Notes: generated by a model not told the origin, from the sequence alone. Shown: positions 1 to 8,774, numbered from the stretch's first letter. The stretch: 38,401 bases of DNA from Sutterella sp. (GCA_020025915.1 JAHHRH010000011.1:1-38401); one strand, 5' to 3'. Numbers and translations are program-made.

Positions 1-55
1 ATTAGAGGCGGGTCAATTTTGGTCGTTTAGTGGGATATTAATCTGTCGCGTAACA

Positions 56-84
56 TGGGAGGGGGAACCCCTCTCCCCGATTTT
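56..84. repeat. G-rich/C-rich hairpin, one copy of an inverted pair at the window ends
   Basis: A 15-base stretch at 56-70 (TGGGAGGGGGAACCC) recurs in reverse complement at 38374-38388, and both copies are followed on their own strand by a C-rich stretch and CCGATTTT. Here GAGGGG/CCCCTC (59-64/68-73) can fold over a GAA loop, and a T-rich tract follows. It could be an intrinsic terminator of a gene left of the window or a dispersed repeat. No gene is seen in 1-150. Confidence 0.4.
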
Positions 85-150
85 CCTTTCTATGGTCGAG
101 GCTGATATAGATGCTACATCTTTGAAATTTTGGACTAAAAGTCTGTAGAC

Positions 151-2088
151 ATGACTACTTTAGTGAAACTATTATTAGCCAATCGCGATACTAGCTCCAA
201 TTCGGTTTGGCGTAATGACATTACAGGGTTACGTGCCTTAGCCGTGCTTCCTGTTGTTTTATATCATGCGTTTCCAAGTTTAATCCCAGGTGGGTATTAT
301 GGGGTAGATATCTTCTTTGTGATTTCAGGCTATCTCATTTCTGGAATCATCTTCAGGGGCTTACTCAATCAAAGTTTTTCGTATAAAGACTTTTACGTCA
401 AACGCATTAAGCGCATCCTGCCAAATCTGAGTCTCCTCTTTGCGTTTGTATTGCTTGTCGGATTGTTTTATTTGACTGCTGCAGAGTATAAATCGCTCGC
501 TAAGCACGTTTATTCTAGCGGTCTTTTCATCCAAAATTTTCGACTTCTGAAGGAAGTCGGCTACTTTACGACCGATGCACTTCATCAGCCGTTGTTGCAT
601 TTGTGGAGCTTGGCGATTGAAGAGCAGTTCTATATCGTTTTCCCGATCATATGCGCGGTGCTTTTCAAAAAGTGGCGCTCCGTCAAAGTCCTGTCTATTG
701 TCACGATGTCCATTGTCATTGGCTCCTTGGTCTTTTGTTTGCTATCGGACAAGGGGCGCGACTTTAATTTCTATTTTCCCTTAACCCGTTTTTGGGAAAT
801 TGGGTTTGGGATTACGCTTGCCTTGGCCGAAAAGTTCTATGCTTTCAAGCCAACCCAAATCCCTCTCACCGTGCGTCACGGTTTGTCTGTGCTTGGGTTG
901 GGTATGATCGCGATCCCAATGATGATGGCTGATTCTACTACTGTGCATCCAGGCGGCTTTACGCTGTTGCCTGTGTTAGGTGCGGTTGCGCTTATTGGGG
1001 CATATCCGGATGCGTTGGTTAACCGTTATCTTCTATGTTTACGTCCGATGACTTTCGTCGGATTGATTAGCTACTCGCTCTATTTGTGGCATTGGCCCCT
1101 CTTAGCTTTTCTGTTTATATACTATCCAGAAGCCTCCAATGAGTTGAAAGGGCTGGCCTTAGTTTTGAGTGTACTCGTCTCTACGTTGATTTATTTTGGC
1201 GTGGAAAATCCTGTTCGTCGTTCGATCTATATTGGCAAAGTCAAGACTGAAATCTTTTGTCTTGGACTGTTATTTGTTGGAGTATTGTCGGGCGTTTTAG
1301 TGAGCAAGTTTGACGGTTTACCCAATCGAAATTTTGGTTACGCAAGTCATACGAAAGCGTTTAAGCATGATGGTGATTGGCGGTTTTATGAGGGGGCACC
1401 TACCGTAAATTATGCTACATGGAGTATCCGAACTGAAACTCCAGGGCACTTTCCGAGAGTCATTTTTGCCGGAGATTCACATACAGAGCAGTCGTATCTC
1501 AGAGCTCAAAAGCTAGCTCAGTCGGCTCGTGTTTCAGTCGGATTCGTTACGAGCGGTGGCTGTTTAATTCTTTCGCCTGTAGAAAAAGGGTATAAGGAAG
1601 AGGCTTGCCGTAAGGCATCGGAAAGTTTTTATGAGTTAATTAAAGATGAGCGAGTAAAAACGATAGTGATTAGTCAAATGTGGGGATGGTATCCAAGTGA
1701 GTCTTTAGAGACTGGATTGAGGAATTTTGAGAAAGCTATTAAGACAAGGAAGAACCTTAAAGTATTTATTTTGTTAGACAATCCGTGGTCGGATGACCAA
1801 GCACCATTAGCCGATAATTTCAATCCGATATACCATGTGAATCGTTTAAATCCAAAAGATGCTCAATTTGAAATTTTATTACCACATAATAAAAAATGGT
1901 TAGAGGCAAATGAAAAAGTGAAAACTCTCACAAGAGAGTGGGCTACAGCTACGATTATCGAAACAAGTCCGAATATTTGTCCCAACGATGTCTGTAATCT
2001 AGCCGAGTGGTATCGTGATGCTAATCATCTCCAACCCAAGGCCTTAGAGGAAAAGGGCGTGTGGCTCGATCCTATTTTTGAAGAATAG
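151..2088 (+). CDS. Membrane O-acyltransferase (OafA/YrhL family) with C-terminal SGNH domain
   Basis: Acyltransferase-3 family protein of 645 residues, expected to transfer acetyl or a similar acyl group to a periplasmic glycan such as O-antigen or peptidoglycan. The N-terminal half (about residues 25-390) is a multi-span membrane domain with the family histidine in LYHAF (about residue 39), a GGYYGVDIFFVISGY segment and the SLAIEEQFY motif. The C-terminal part is a periplasmic SGNH hydrolase-like domain: AGDSHTEQ carries the serine block, and DANHL near the C-terminus carries the Asp/His pair. This architecture is typical of OafA-type O-antigen acetylases. The 3' third is visibly AT-rich compared with the core genes that follow, which could mean acquisition. 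The ATG at 151 has no strong ribosome binding site. The substrate cannot be told from sequence; the phosphocholine genes 4 kb downstream hint at surface glycan decoration. Confidence 0.9.
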   Translation: MTTLVKLLLANRDTSSNSVWRNDITGLRALAVLPVVLYHAFPSLIPGGYYGVDIFFVISGYLISGIIFRGLLNQSFSYKDFYVKRIKRILPNLSLLFAFVLLVGLFYLTAAEYKSLAKHVYSSGLFIQNFRLLKEVGYFTTDALHQPLLHLWSLAIEEQFYIVFPIICAVLFKKWRSVKVLSIVTMSIVIGSLVFCLLSDKGRDFNFYFPLTRFWEIGFGITLALAEKFYAFKPTQIPLTVRHGLSVLGLGMIAIPMMMADSTTVHPGGFTLLPVLGAVALIGAYPDALVNRYLLCLRPMTFVGLISYSLYLWHWPLLAFLFIYYPEASNELKGLALVLSVLVSTLIYFGVENPVRRSIYIGKVKTEIFCLGLLFVGVLSGVLVSKFDGLPNRNFGYASHTKAFKHDGDWRFYEGAPTVNYATWSIRTETPGHFPRVIFAGDSHTEQSYLRAQKLAQSARVSVGFVTSGGCLILSPVEKGYKEEACRKASESFYELIKDERVKTIVISQMWGWYPSESLETGLRNFEKAIKTRKNLKVFILLDNPWSDDQAPLADNFNPIYHVNRLNPKDAQFEILLPHNKKWLEANEKVKTLTREWATATIIETSPNICPNDVCNLAEWYRDANHLQPKALEEKGVWLDPIFEE

Positions 2089-2099
2089 CAAATCACTTT

Positions 2100-2143
2100 G
2101 AACGGCGTCGATGTTTGATCATTTGGCGCTGTTCTTATTTTTG
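2100..2143 (+). terminator. Probable intrinsic terminator after the acyltransferase gene
   Basis: GAACGGCG (2100-2107) pairs with CGCTGTTC (2127-2134) with one G-T pair, followed by TTATTTTTG. The loop is long (19 nt), so strength is uncertain. Confidence 0.5.
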
Positions 2144-2228
2144 TCCTCTGAATGTTGAAAGCAAACCATAGCTTTTGTGCTGTCTTGTGCTAATGTTTGC
2201 TCGTTAATTTTGTTTTTGGATAAGTTTC

Positions 2229-2579
2229 ATGACGACGGATTTTACGTCTGGCACTTCTTGTTGTGGTGCTACAGATAAAGCTCAGCTTTCGCAGCGCGCA
2301 TTCGATCGTTGGCAAGTGGTGATGCTTAACGATGACTACACGCCCTTTCCTTGGGTGATCGATGTGTTGATTACTATTTTTGAACGTACACCTGCGGACG
2401 CGGAAAAAGTGACAATGTCGGTGCATCGCGAAGGCAAAGGGATTGCAGGGGTCTATCCAAGAAAAAAAGCGATTCAATTAGCCGCTCGTTGTGTGGCTAA
2501 AGCCCGTCGTGAGGGCTACCCCTTTACATGTATGGCCGTGCCGGTTGACCAAGGTGACGTGCCTTCTGGCCTCTTTTGA
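2229..2579 (+). CDS. clpS: ATP-dependent Clp protease adaptor ClpS
   Basis: ClpS (116 residues) binds the N-terminal domain of ClpA and hands it N-degron substrates for degradation by ClpAP in the cytoplasm. The fold is recognisable from WQVVMLNDDYTPFPWVID (the substrate-pocket region with the conserved NDD-T motif), followed by the AEKVTMSVHREGKGIAGVY block, where the conserved H-x-x-G-x-x-x-x-G pattern and helix lie. Length is normal for the family. The ATG at 2229 is preceded by a GGATAAG-like site. The gene runs directly into clpA, the classic clpS-clpA pair. Confidence 0.95.
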   Translation: MTTDFTSGTSCCGATDKAQLSQRAFDRWQVVMLNDDYTPFPWVIDVLITIFERTPADAEKVTMSVHREGKGIAGVYPRKKAIQLAARCVAKARREGYPFTCMAVPVDQGDVPSGLF

Positions 2580-2587
2580 TACATAAA

Positions 2588-5344
2588 ATGAAATATCGTT
2601 TACAAGATACAGTTGCTAAGATTGCCTATGCGGCACAGGCGTCTTCATTAGCTCGTAATCAAGATGAGCTAATACCGATGGTTTTCATGATTCAGCTGTG
2701 TCAGCATGAGTCAACCAAAAAGGTTTTGCACAACGTTGGCTTATCGGGCGAAATGTTGTCAAAGCTCTTGGAAAACGCGATTTTAGACCTCGATGACATT
2801 AAAGACGTTGTCAATGAGGCTAATACGTTGACCTATGATCCTCGATTTGAAGGAGAAGACTTTGATAACCCCACTATTTTGTCCTGGATTGCGAACGCAG
2901 CCATACATGCCATGAGTGTGGGGCGTCGTTCTGGTGTGGTGGACGTCTACGACTTGATGGTTGTCTTACGCACACAAATGCGCGAAGGCTCATCCATGGC
3001 CAAGCTTTGGGATGCGGCGGGTTTGACGCTTTTAACTTTACGTCAGCACGACGCACAGCTTCATGGCTCAGGGGGCATCTTTACATTAGCGCCTCCAGAG
3101 ACGACTGAATGGTTAGCGGACTTTTTGGATGAAACGCTCTCTATTGATGAAGAGGATGAGGGGGCAGAATCGTTAGAGGATGCCGAAGCTTATGAGGATA
3201 AGCCGAATGGGAGCGTGGTTGTTTTGTCTGCCAAGGGATCGTCTCAGCAAGATGATCAAAAGCCTAGCGACGACGATGCTCAACAAGCACCTCAAGCCAA
3301 TTCAGGCAAGAGGCCCTTCCTTGAAGAAGTCTCTATGGAGGATTTGCCACCTGAACTTCAAGATACCGCTGAGAAGATGCACGTGATGCGCATTAACCTG
3401 GAAACTTCAAAAGGGGATGACGTCGCTGATGCGGCGATTGATGCGATTCGTCAGTTGTTGATCAATCGTCTTAATGAGATTAATGATCAAATAGAAGATG
3501 ATAACGATGATAAGAATGATGAGCCCACAGGCGAAACCGAGGATCGCGCAACCGACAAAGCGCCCAAGAAGCCTGCTTTAAGTCGTGAAGAAAAATTCTT
3601 ACGCAGTTGTACACGAAACTTAAGTGCCGAAGCTGAAGAAGGACAAATCGATCCGTTGATTGGTCGCGATGATGAGGTGACGCGTATTTGCGAAATCTTA
3701 TGCTGCCGCCGAAAGAATAAGCCTTTGATTTTAGGTGAGTCTGGGTCAGGTAAGACGGCTTTGGTGGAAGGCTTAGCTTTACGCATTGTGCGTGGTGAGG
3801 TGCCACCTGCACTTCGAGATGTTCGTCTGTATGCATTGAACGCCTCTTCGCTCATTAGCCGCTATAAGGGAGCTTTTGCTGAAAAGTTGAACGAGATTGC
3901 GACGGTCTTAAAGAAGATTCCAACCGCCGTCCTCTTTATCGACAATTTACATATGTTGATTAGTGGAACGGATGGTAATTCGCAAGAGGAATACAACGCC
4001 TTAGGGCAGTTAGTGAGCGACGATCGTTTGCGTTTGATTGCGACAACCACATTCCGTGCGTGGCGCCAGACGTTTAGCAAAGATGAAACTATGACACGTC
4101 GCTTGCAGGCCGTTGAATTAAAGCCTGTTACCAAGACTGAGGCAGAGCGCATTATCACAGGGCTTGTGCCTAAGTTTGAAGCTTTTCACGGTGTTCGTTA
4201 CACTGAGGATGTGGTGCCGCGTGCAGTTGCCTTGGCAGATCGTTGGATTACGGATCGAACATTCCCAGATAAAGCCATCGATTTAATCGATGAACTCGCT
4301 GGGGCGGCGAAACTTCAGCGTGCACCTGAGGACAAAACGGTCATTGAGGTGAAGTCTGACAAGTTACCTGAACTTGTCGCTCGTATTGCGCGTATTCCTG
4401 TGGATCAGGTCGAAACGCGAGAAGACGGCGAATTGGCTGATCTCGATAAAACGGTTCGTCAAACGGTTTATGGTCAGGATGAAGCGGTCGATGCGGTGGT
4501 TTCGGCGATTCGTATGTCTCGCTCAGGCTTAGGTAGTACAGAACGTCCAGTGGGTTCATTCCTCTTTACGGGGCCGACCGGTGTGGGTAAGACCGAACTC
4601 GCGCGTCAATTAGCGAAGGGAATGGGTATTCCTTTGCTTCGCTTTGATATGTCTGAGTATGCTGAGTCTCATACGGTGAGTCGTTTGATCGGTTCGCCTC
4701 CGGGGTATGTGGGGTATGGTGAAGGCGGTCTTTTGACAGAACAAGTCACGAAGCATCCGTATAGCGTGGTGCTTTTGGATGAAATGGAAAAAGCACATCC
4801 GTCACTCTTTAATCTGCTTTTGCAGGTGATGGATCACGGCAAACTCACGGATGCTTCTGGACGCGAAGCGGATTTCCGCAATACCATCATTATCATGACG
4901 AGTAACGTGGGGGCACGCGACATTGAACGTACCTCAATTGGTTTTGAAGGTGGCTCTGTCGGCGATGAAGGCGAAGCACTTAAGAAAGCCTTTACGCCAG
5001 AATTCCGTAATCGTTTAGATGCGATCGTGCGTTTTGCTCCGCTGTCACGAGAGTCTGTGAGCCGTGTGGTCGAAAAGTTCTTGGCTGAACTCACGACGCA
5101 ATTGGCTGCTCGCAACGTGACACCAACATACACGCCTGCCTTTAAGGAGTGGCTAGCTCAGCATGGGTACGATCCACATATGGGTGCTCGTCCAATGCGA
5201 CGCTTGATCGCCGATAAGGTACGTCGTCCGTTGGCTGATGAGTTGCTCTTTGGCCGTCTTATGCAGGGTGGTGTTGTTACCTTCGATATTCGTAAGGATG
5301 TTGATGGTAAGGATGCTGTGGTATTCGACGTGGCTGAATCCTAA
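2588..5344 (+). CDS. clpA: ATP-dependent Clp protease ATP-binding subunit ClpA, variant with acidic linker and altered D1 Walker B
   Basis: Hsp100 unfoldase that feeds substrates to ClpP. From the ATG at 2588 it has 918 residues, against about 760 in the usual ClpA. A TTG at 2576 overlapping the clpS stop would add four residues; ATG is preferred because MKYRLQDT aligns with the usual N-terminus. Order: N-domain (1 to about 150); an acidic low-complexity stretch (about 175-330) absent from standard ClpA; AAA module D1 with Walker A GESGSGKT (383-390); module D2 with Walker A GPTGVGKT (from 662) and Walker B LLLDEME (731-732 are DE). In D1 the Walker B reads FIDNLH where the family has FIDEIH, so the catalytic glutamate is replaced by asparagine (453). 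The Arg finger region MTRRL is kept. A SIGF segment matches the ClpP-docking loop (IGL/IGF), so it should still engage ClpP. Confidence 0.93.
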   Translation: MKYRLQDTVAKIAYAAQASSLARNQDELIPMVFMIQLCQHESTKKVLHNVGLSGEMLSKLLENAILDLDDIKDVVNEANTLTYDPRFEGEDFDNPTILSWIANAAIHAMSVGRRSGVVDVYDLMVVLRTQMREGSSMAKLWDAAGLTLLTLRQHDAQLHGSGGIFTLAPPETTEWLADFLDETLSIDEEDEGAESLEDAEAYEDKPNGSVVVLSAKGSSQQDDQKPSDDDAQQAPQANSGKRPFLEEVSMEDLPPELQDTAEKMHVMRINLETSKGDDVADAAIDAIRQLLINRLNEINDQIEDDNDDKNDEPTGETEDRATDKAPKKPALSREEKFLRSCTRNLSAEAEEGQIDPLIGRDDEVTRICEILCCRRKNKPLILGESGSGKTALVEGLALRIVRGEVPPALRDVRLYALNASSLISRYKGAFAEKLNEIATVLKKIPTAVLFIDNLHMLISGTDGNSQEEYNALGQLVSDDRLRLIATTTFRAWRQTFSKDETMTRRLQAVELKPVTKTEAERIITGLVPKFEAFHGVRYTEDVVPRAVALADRWITDRTFPDKAIDLIDELAGAAKLQRAPEDKTVIEVKSDKLPELVARIARIPVDQVETREDGELADLDKTVRQTVYGQDEAVDAVVSAIRMSRSGLGSTERPVGSFLFTGPTGVGKTELARQLAKGMGIPLLRFDMSEYAESHTVSRLIGSPPGYVGYGEGGLLTEQVTKHPYSVVLLDEMEKAHPSLFNLLLQVMDHGKLTDASGREADFRNTIIIMTSNVGARDIERTSIGFEGGSVGDEGEALKKAFTPEFRNRLDAIVRFAPLSRESVSRVVEKFLAELTTQLAARNVTPTYTPAFKEWLAQHGYDPHMGARPMRRLIADKVRRPLADELLFGRLMQGGVVTFDIRKDVDGKDAVVFDVAES

Positions 5345-5366
5345 TACAATCTAAATGTGAACAAAG

Positions 5367-5389
5367 GACTGCTACATGGGGTGGCAGTC
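5367..5389 (+). terminator. Hairpin between clpA and the DUF2199 gene (attenuator or weak terminator)
   Basis: GACTGCTAC (5367-5375) pairs with GTGGCAGTC (5381-5389) with a single wobble over a 5-nt loop. A short T-run (5399-5402) lies ten bases on, so termination would be partial. An in-frame ATG at 5376 sits inside this hairpin, which argues against its use as the start of the next gene. Confidence 0.45.
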
Positions 5390-5414
5390 TAGTGTCGCTT
5401 TTGAGGTAATCACA

Positions 5415-5921
5415 ATGACCGAACTCAATGAACTTTGTCGCGACATTCAGATGAAATTGCCTGATGACATTTGGATGCTTGATGCGTTAGAGCGTTACCG
5501 CCGTGGTTCAATTCATACGGATGATTTCGCTTCGATGGATGGGCGCTTTTATGTGTTCGGTGTGGTCGAAGTGCCGCTTGCCTATGAGGAAAACGGTAGT
5601 TTCACATGGGGCTGTTGGATCGAGGTCGACAAGGCGCTTCATGATGCCTATCTTGAGGCTTTCCGTACTGAAACGGCAGATCGACTGACGGGGGAAGGTC
5701 GTTTAGCCAACGATATTCCTGGTTATGAAGATGCATCGAATGCCATTGTTAAGGTGGCTTTCTCGTCAGAACGTCGACCAGTTTTGACGGTGGATTCTTC
5801 TAATTCGTTGGGGCAAGACCAAAAGAATGGTCTCTGCCTCGAAGACCATCAAGCCTTGGATAACATCCTCTTTGGTGATGATGAGGAAGAGGCTGATGAA
5901 GAGGATTGGAACGAAAGATAG
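5415..5921 (+). CDS. DUF2199 family protein
   Basis: A 168-residue cytoplasmic protein. The central stretch (GRFYVFGVVEVPL, then FTWGCWIEVD) matches the DUF2199 pattern, where an F-x-R-G-V-L-E-I-P strand is followed by FGWGVWVSL. The family has no established biochemical role. The start chosen is the ATG at 5415, which has GAGG at 5403-5406 with 8-nt spacing; an in-frame ATG 39 bases upstream lies within a hairpin. The C-terminus is strongly acidic (DDEEEADEEDW). It follows clpA after a 70-nt gap with a partial terminator and is closed by a strong terminator, so it may be read partly from the clpSA transcript. The family assignment is by remembered motif. Confidence 0.75.
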   Translation: MTELNELCRDIQMKLPDDIWMLDALERYRRGSIHTDDFASMDGRFYVFGVVEVPLAYEENGSFTWGCWIEVDKALHDAYLEAFRTETADRLTGEGRLANDIPGYEDASNAIVKVAFSSERRPVLTVDSSNSLGQDQKNGLCLEDHQALDNILFGDDEEEADEEDWNER

Positions 5922-5940
5922 AGGTTGCTGATCACTGTAG

Positions 5941-5987
5941 GGGTGTTGCTTGCATTGTAAAAAAAACATGCAAGCAATATCCTTTTT
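5941..5987 (+). terminator. Strong intrinsic terminator after the DUF2199 gene
   Basis: A 15-bp stem (5941-5955 with 5968-5982, two G-T pairs) with an A-rich loop is followed by TTTTT at 5983-5987. This ends the clpS-clpA-DUF2199 unit. Confidence 0.85.
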
Positions 5988-6028
5988 GATAATTGGTCTA
6001 TAAGAAGTCCATAGTGTTCAGTTTATTT

Positions 6029-6056
6029 TTGCTACAGTGTGATACCGAAATAATCT
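6029..6056 (+). promoter_or_regulatory. Candidate sigma-70 promoter of the phosphocholine operon
   Basis: TTGCTA (6029-6034) and TAATCT (6051-6056) are separated by 16 bp. This would start transcription about 40 nt before the ATG at 6101. It is the best match between the upstream terminator and the gene. Confidence 0.4.
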
Positions 6057-6100
6057 AATTTTTAGATTTGAATAAAATTTTCAAAGTAAGGATATTGTCA

Positions 6101-7825
6101 ATGCTCACCGCTGAAGAGTTTTGTTTGCTTCGAGATCTGGCTGAAAAAAAGCAAACAGTAACCAACGAGTTGTTCAATAGCCGATTAGGGCAAGCTCTTC
6201 ATGCTAAAGGTTTTATCGATTTAAGCTCCATCACAACGGTTGGTTTGGAGGCACTGGAACCTTCTAAAGTTGACAATGCTGTCATCATGGCGGCAGGTTT
6301 TTCTTCTAGATTTGCTCCTTTATCTTATGAAACGCCAAAAGGCCTAACTTCGGTTCGTGGTGAAAAACTCATTGAGCGTCAGATCAGACAATTAAAGGCA
6401 GCAGGTATCGAAGAAATCATTGTTGTCGTTGGGTATAAGAAAGCGCTTTTTGAATACTTGCAAGAGTGTTTTGGTGTCACGATTGTTGAAAACCACGAGT
6501 TTTCTAAAAGAAATAATCACTCATCCTTATGGGCTGTTAGAGGGCATTTAAAAAACTCCTACATTTGCTCTGTTGATAATTACTTTGTAGAGAATCCTTT
6601 CCATTTATATGAGATGGGTGCGTTCTACTCTGCTGAGTTTGCAGCAGGAGAAACATCAGAGTGGTGTATGGAGGTTGATCAGAATAATCAGATCTCGTCT
6701 GTACAAGTAGGCGGCAAAGATGCTTGGTACATGATTGGCCATGCTTATTTTGATCAGCAATTCTCTGACGCATTTATTCGGATTTTGTCTCAGGTTTATG
6801 ATCGAGCTGAAACTAAGGATCAATTGTGGGAAGCCATATTCGTGGCTCATCTAGATTCTTTGTCGATGAAAATCCACAAGAACACGATTCCGAATATTTA
6901 TGAATTTGACAGCATCAAGGATGCTAAGCGTTTTGATCCAACGTTTTTTGATCATAATCCTTCACGTATCCTTGACGATATTGAGAAGGTGTTAAACGTC
7001 AAACGTGAACAGTTAACGAATATTTATCCTTTGAAGTCAGGTTTAACCAATCTCTCTTGCTACTTTTCTGTGGATGATCACGGTTATGTTTATCGTTATC
7101 CAGGCGTTGGCACAGAAAAACTTGTCGATCGTCAGGCGGAGTTCGCAGCGCTGAAAGTTGCTCAACAAACTGAGCTAGATGGTACATACATTGCAGGTTG
7201 TCCTGATTTGGGTTGGAAGATCTCGCGGTTTGTTGACGACGCGCGAATGTTGAACCCCAAGGAAGATTCGGAATTAAAGGCCGCAATGATGTTGATGCGT
7301 AAGCTCCATCAACTCGATGCTACAATCGAAAGAGATTTTGATTTTTTGAAGCAGGGGTTGAAATACGAAGGTTTATGGCTTCCGTATGTCGCAATGACCG
7401 ATGATGATCGCTCTTTGAGAGAGGGTGTTTTTCGTTTGACTGAGAAGGCGCTCACGCGCAAAAAGGTTCTAACCCACAATGACTTCTTCGGTTTAAATAT
7501 TCTCATTGACCAAGCCAATCAGCTTCATTTGATTGACTGGGAGTATGCCGGGATGGGAGATGAAGCTAATGACTACGGTACGTTCGTGGTCACGAGTTTG
7601 TTGACTGACGAAGAAGCGGATAAAGCACTCGACTATTATTTAGAGCGCATGCCGACTCTAGAAGAGCGTCGCCACTTTTATACCTATGTCGTCTTTGCTT
7701 CCTGGTGTTGGTACAACTGGGCGCTATATAAAGAGGCACTAGATGAGTGTGTCGGTGATTGGCGAGGTGTCTATCGCCGTTATGTTGTACATTATTTGAC
7801 TCGCTTGAATAGCTTGGCCTTATGA
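6101..7825 (+). CDS. Bifunctional CTP:phosphocholine cytidylyltransferase / choline kinase (LicC-LicA fusion)
   Basis: A 574-residue fusion expected to phosphorylate choline and convert phosphocholine to CDP-choline for decorating surface glycans. Residues 1 to about 55 resemble a small winged-helix domain. About 57-290 is a nucleotidyltransferase: VIMAAGFSSRFAPL then TPKGL gives the signature G-x-S-x-R and P-K. About 310-574 is a choline/ethanolamine kinase-like domain: THNDFFGLNIL (about 457-467) holds the catalytic HxD-x5-N and LIDWEYAGMG the metal-binding D. The ATG at 6101 has AAGGA at 6088-6092; a TTG at 6068 is rejected. It overlaps the next gene by four bases (ATGA). H. influenzae lic1 has separate licA and licC; fusions like this occur in other bacteria. 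No licD transferase is in the window. Ethanolamine or another amino alcohol is a possible alternative substrate. Confidence 0.87.
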   Translation: MLTAEEFCLLRDLAEKKQTVTNELFNSRLGQALHAKGFIDLSSITTVGLEALEPSKVDNAVIMAAGFSSRFAPLSYETPKGLTSVRGEKLIERQIRQLKAAGIEEIIVVVGYKKALFEYLQECFGVTIVENHEFSKRNNHSSLWAVRGHLKNSYICSVDNYFVENPFHLYEMGAFYSAEFAAGETSEWCMEVDQNNQISSVQVGGKDAWYMIGHAYFDQQFSDAFIRILSQVYDRAETKDQLWEAIFVAHLDSLSMKIHKNTIPNIYEFDSIKDAKRFDPTFFDHNPSRILDDIEKVLNVKREQLTNIYPLKSGLTNLSCYFSVDDHGYVYRYPGVGTEKLVDRQAEFAALKVAQQTELDGTYIAGCPDLGWKISRFVDDARMLNPKEDSELKAAMMLMRKLHQLDATIERDFDFLKQGLKYEGLWLPYVAMTDDDRSLREGVFRLTEKALTRKKVLTHNDFFGLNILIDQANQLHLIDWEYAGMGDEANDYGTFVVTSLLTDEEADKALDYYLERMPTLEERRHFYTYVVFASWCWYNWALYKEALDECVGDWRGVYRRYVVHYLTRLNSLAL

Positions 7826-8763
7826 AATACGGGTTACTGAGTGGTATTTTTTGGGCCTTAGATACGGTGCTTTTAGGTATTGCGCTGGGTCTAGTTTTGC
7901 CAAACGACACTTTTTCAAAGGTCATTTGGTTGATTCCAGTGGCGGGCGCCTTTTTGCATGATCTCTTCAGTGCATTGTGGCTATTGTGTCTAACGGTTGC
8001 TAGAAGACGCGTTAAGCAATTGACTGATGCGTTACATACCAAGCATGGCTTAGCGGTGGTGATGGCTGCGCTTTTAGGTGGTCCTGTGGGGATGACAGGC
8101 TATATGTTGGCCATTAAATACATTGGTCCAGGATATACCGCTTGCATTTCAGCTTTTTATCCTGCTTTTGGGGCGTTGCTAGCTCGCGTGCTTCTTAAAG
8201 AGATGCTTTCAATTGGGCAATACGCTAGCTTTGCTGTTGCGCTTTTAGGCGTTATGTGCATTGGCTACTTGAGTGCGAGTGACAGTATTGTTAGCGATCC
8301 CGTGTTGGGCTTTGTGTTTGCTTTGGTGTGTGTGGTAGGTTGGGGTTCGGAAGCGGTCTTAGGTAGCTACGCCATGAGGCACGCGTTAATTGATAATCAA
8401 ATCGCTTTGCAAATTAGGAATGGGATCTCTGCCATGATCTACGGTGCCATTGTGATTCCGCTACTAGGCATTTCGGATTTGGTTGTCGATGGGTTTAGTA
8501 CAAACAATTTTTTGTTTGTGGCGTTATGTGCAGCCATTGGGACGCTTTCTTATCTCTTTTATTACAAAGCGATTGACAGTATTGGTCCGTCACGAGGGAT
8601 GGCGCTCAATATTTCTTATGCTGCATGGGCGCTCATTCTGAGTGTGTTTATTCTTCATCACATCCCGAGTGTTCAGGAATGGATCTGCTGTGGGATGATT
8701 CTCGTGGGAACGATCTTTTCTGCTAACTCTTGGAAGAGTGTTTGGCATAGAGCGCGTTCTTGA
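7822..8763 (+). CDS. licB: LicB-like choline permease (DMT/EamA superfamily)
   Basis: A 313-residue integral membrane protein with about ten hydrophobic segments in two EamA-type repeats. The start MKYGLLSGIFWALDTVLLG, the GGPVGMTGYMLAIKYIGPGYTA segment and AFYPAFGALLARVLLKE are like LicB, the choline uptake protein of lic loci. Its four-base overlap with the kinase/cytidylyltransferase gene means translational coupling and supports the role: it imports the choline that the fusion enzyme activates. The family-level call (DMT transporter) is firm; choline as substrate is inferred from the neighbour. A terminator follows directly. Confidence 0.83.
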   Translation: MKYGLLSGIFWALDTVLLGIALGLVLPNDTFSKVIWLIPVAGAFLHDLFSALWLLCLTVARRRVKQLTDALHTKHGLAVVMAALLGGPVGMTGYMLAIKYIGPGYTACISAFYPAFGALLARVLLKEMLSIGQYASFAVALLGVMCIGYLSASDSIVSDPVLGFVFALVCVVGWGSEAVLGSYAMRHALIDNQIALQIRNGISAMIYGAIVIPLLGISDLVVDGFSTNNFLFVALCAAIGTLSYLFYYKAIDSIGPSRGMALNISYAAWALILSVFILHHIPSVQEWICCGMILVGTIFSANSWKSVWHRARS

Positions 8764-8774
8764 GGGGGAAAAAT

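Noticed and set aside
6000..6130. Phase-variable repeat tract at the start of the choline gene, as in H. influenzae licA
   Set aside because: No tetranucleotide or other tandem repeat is present at the 5' end; the gene is not switched by that mechanism here.
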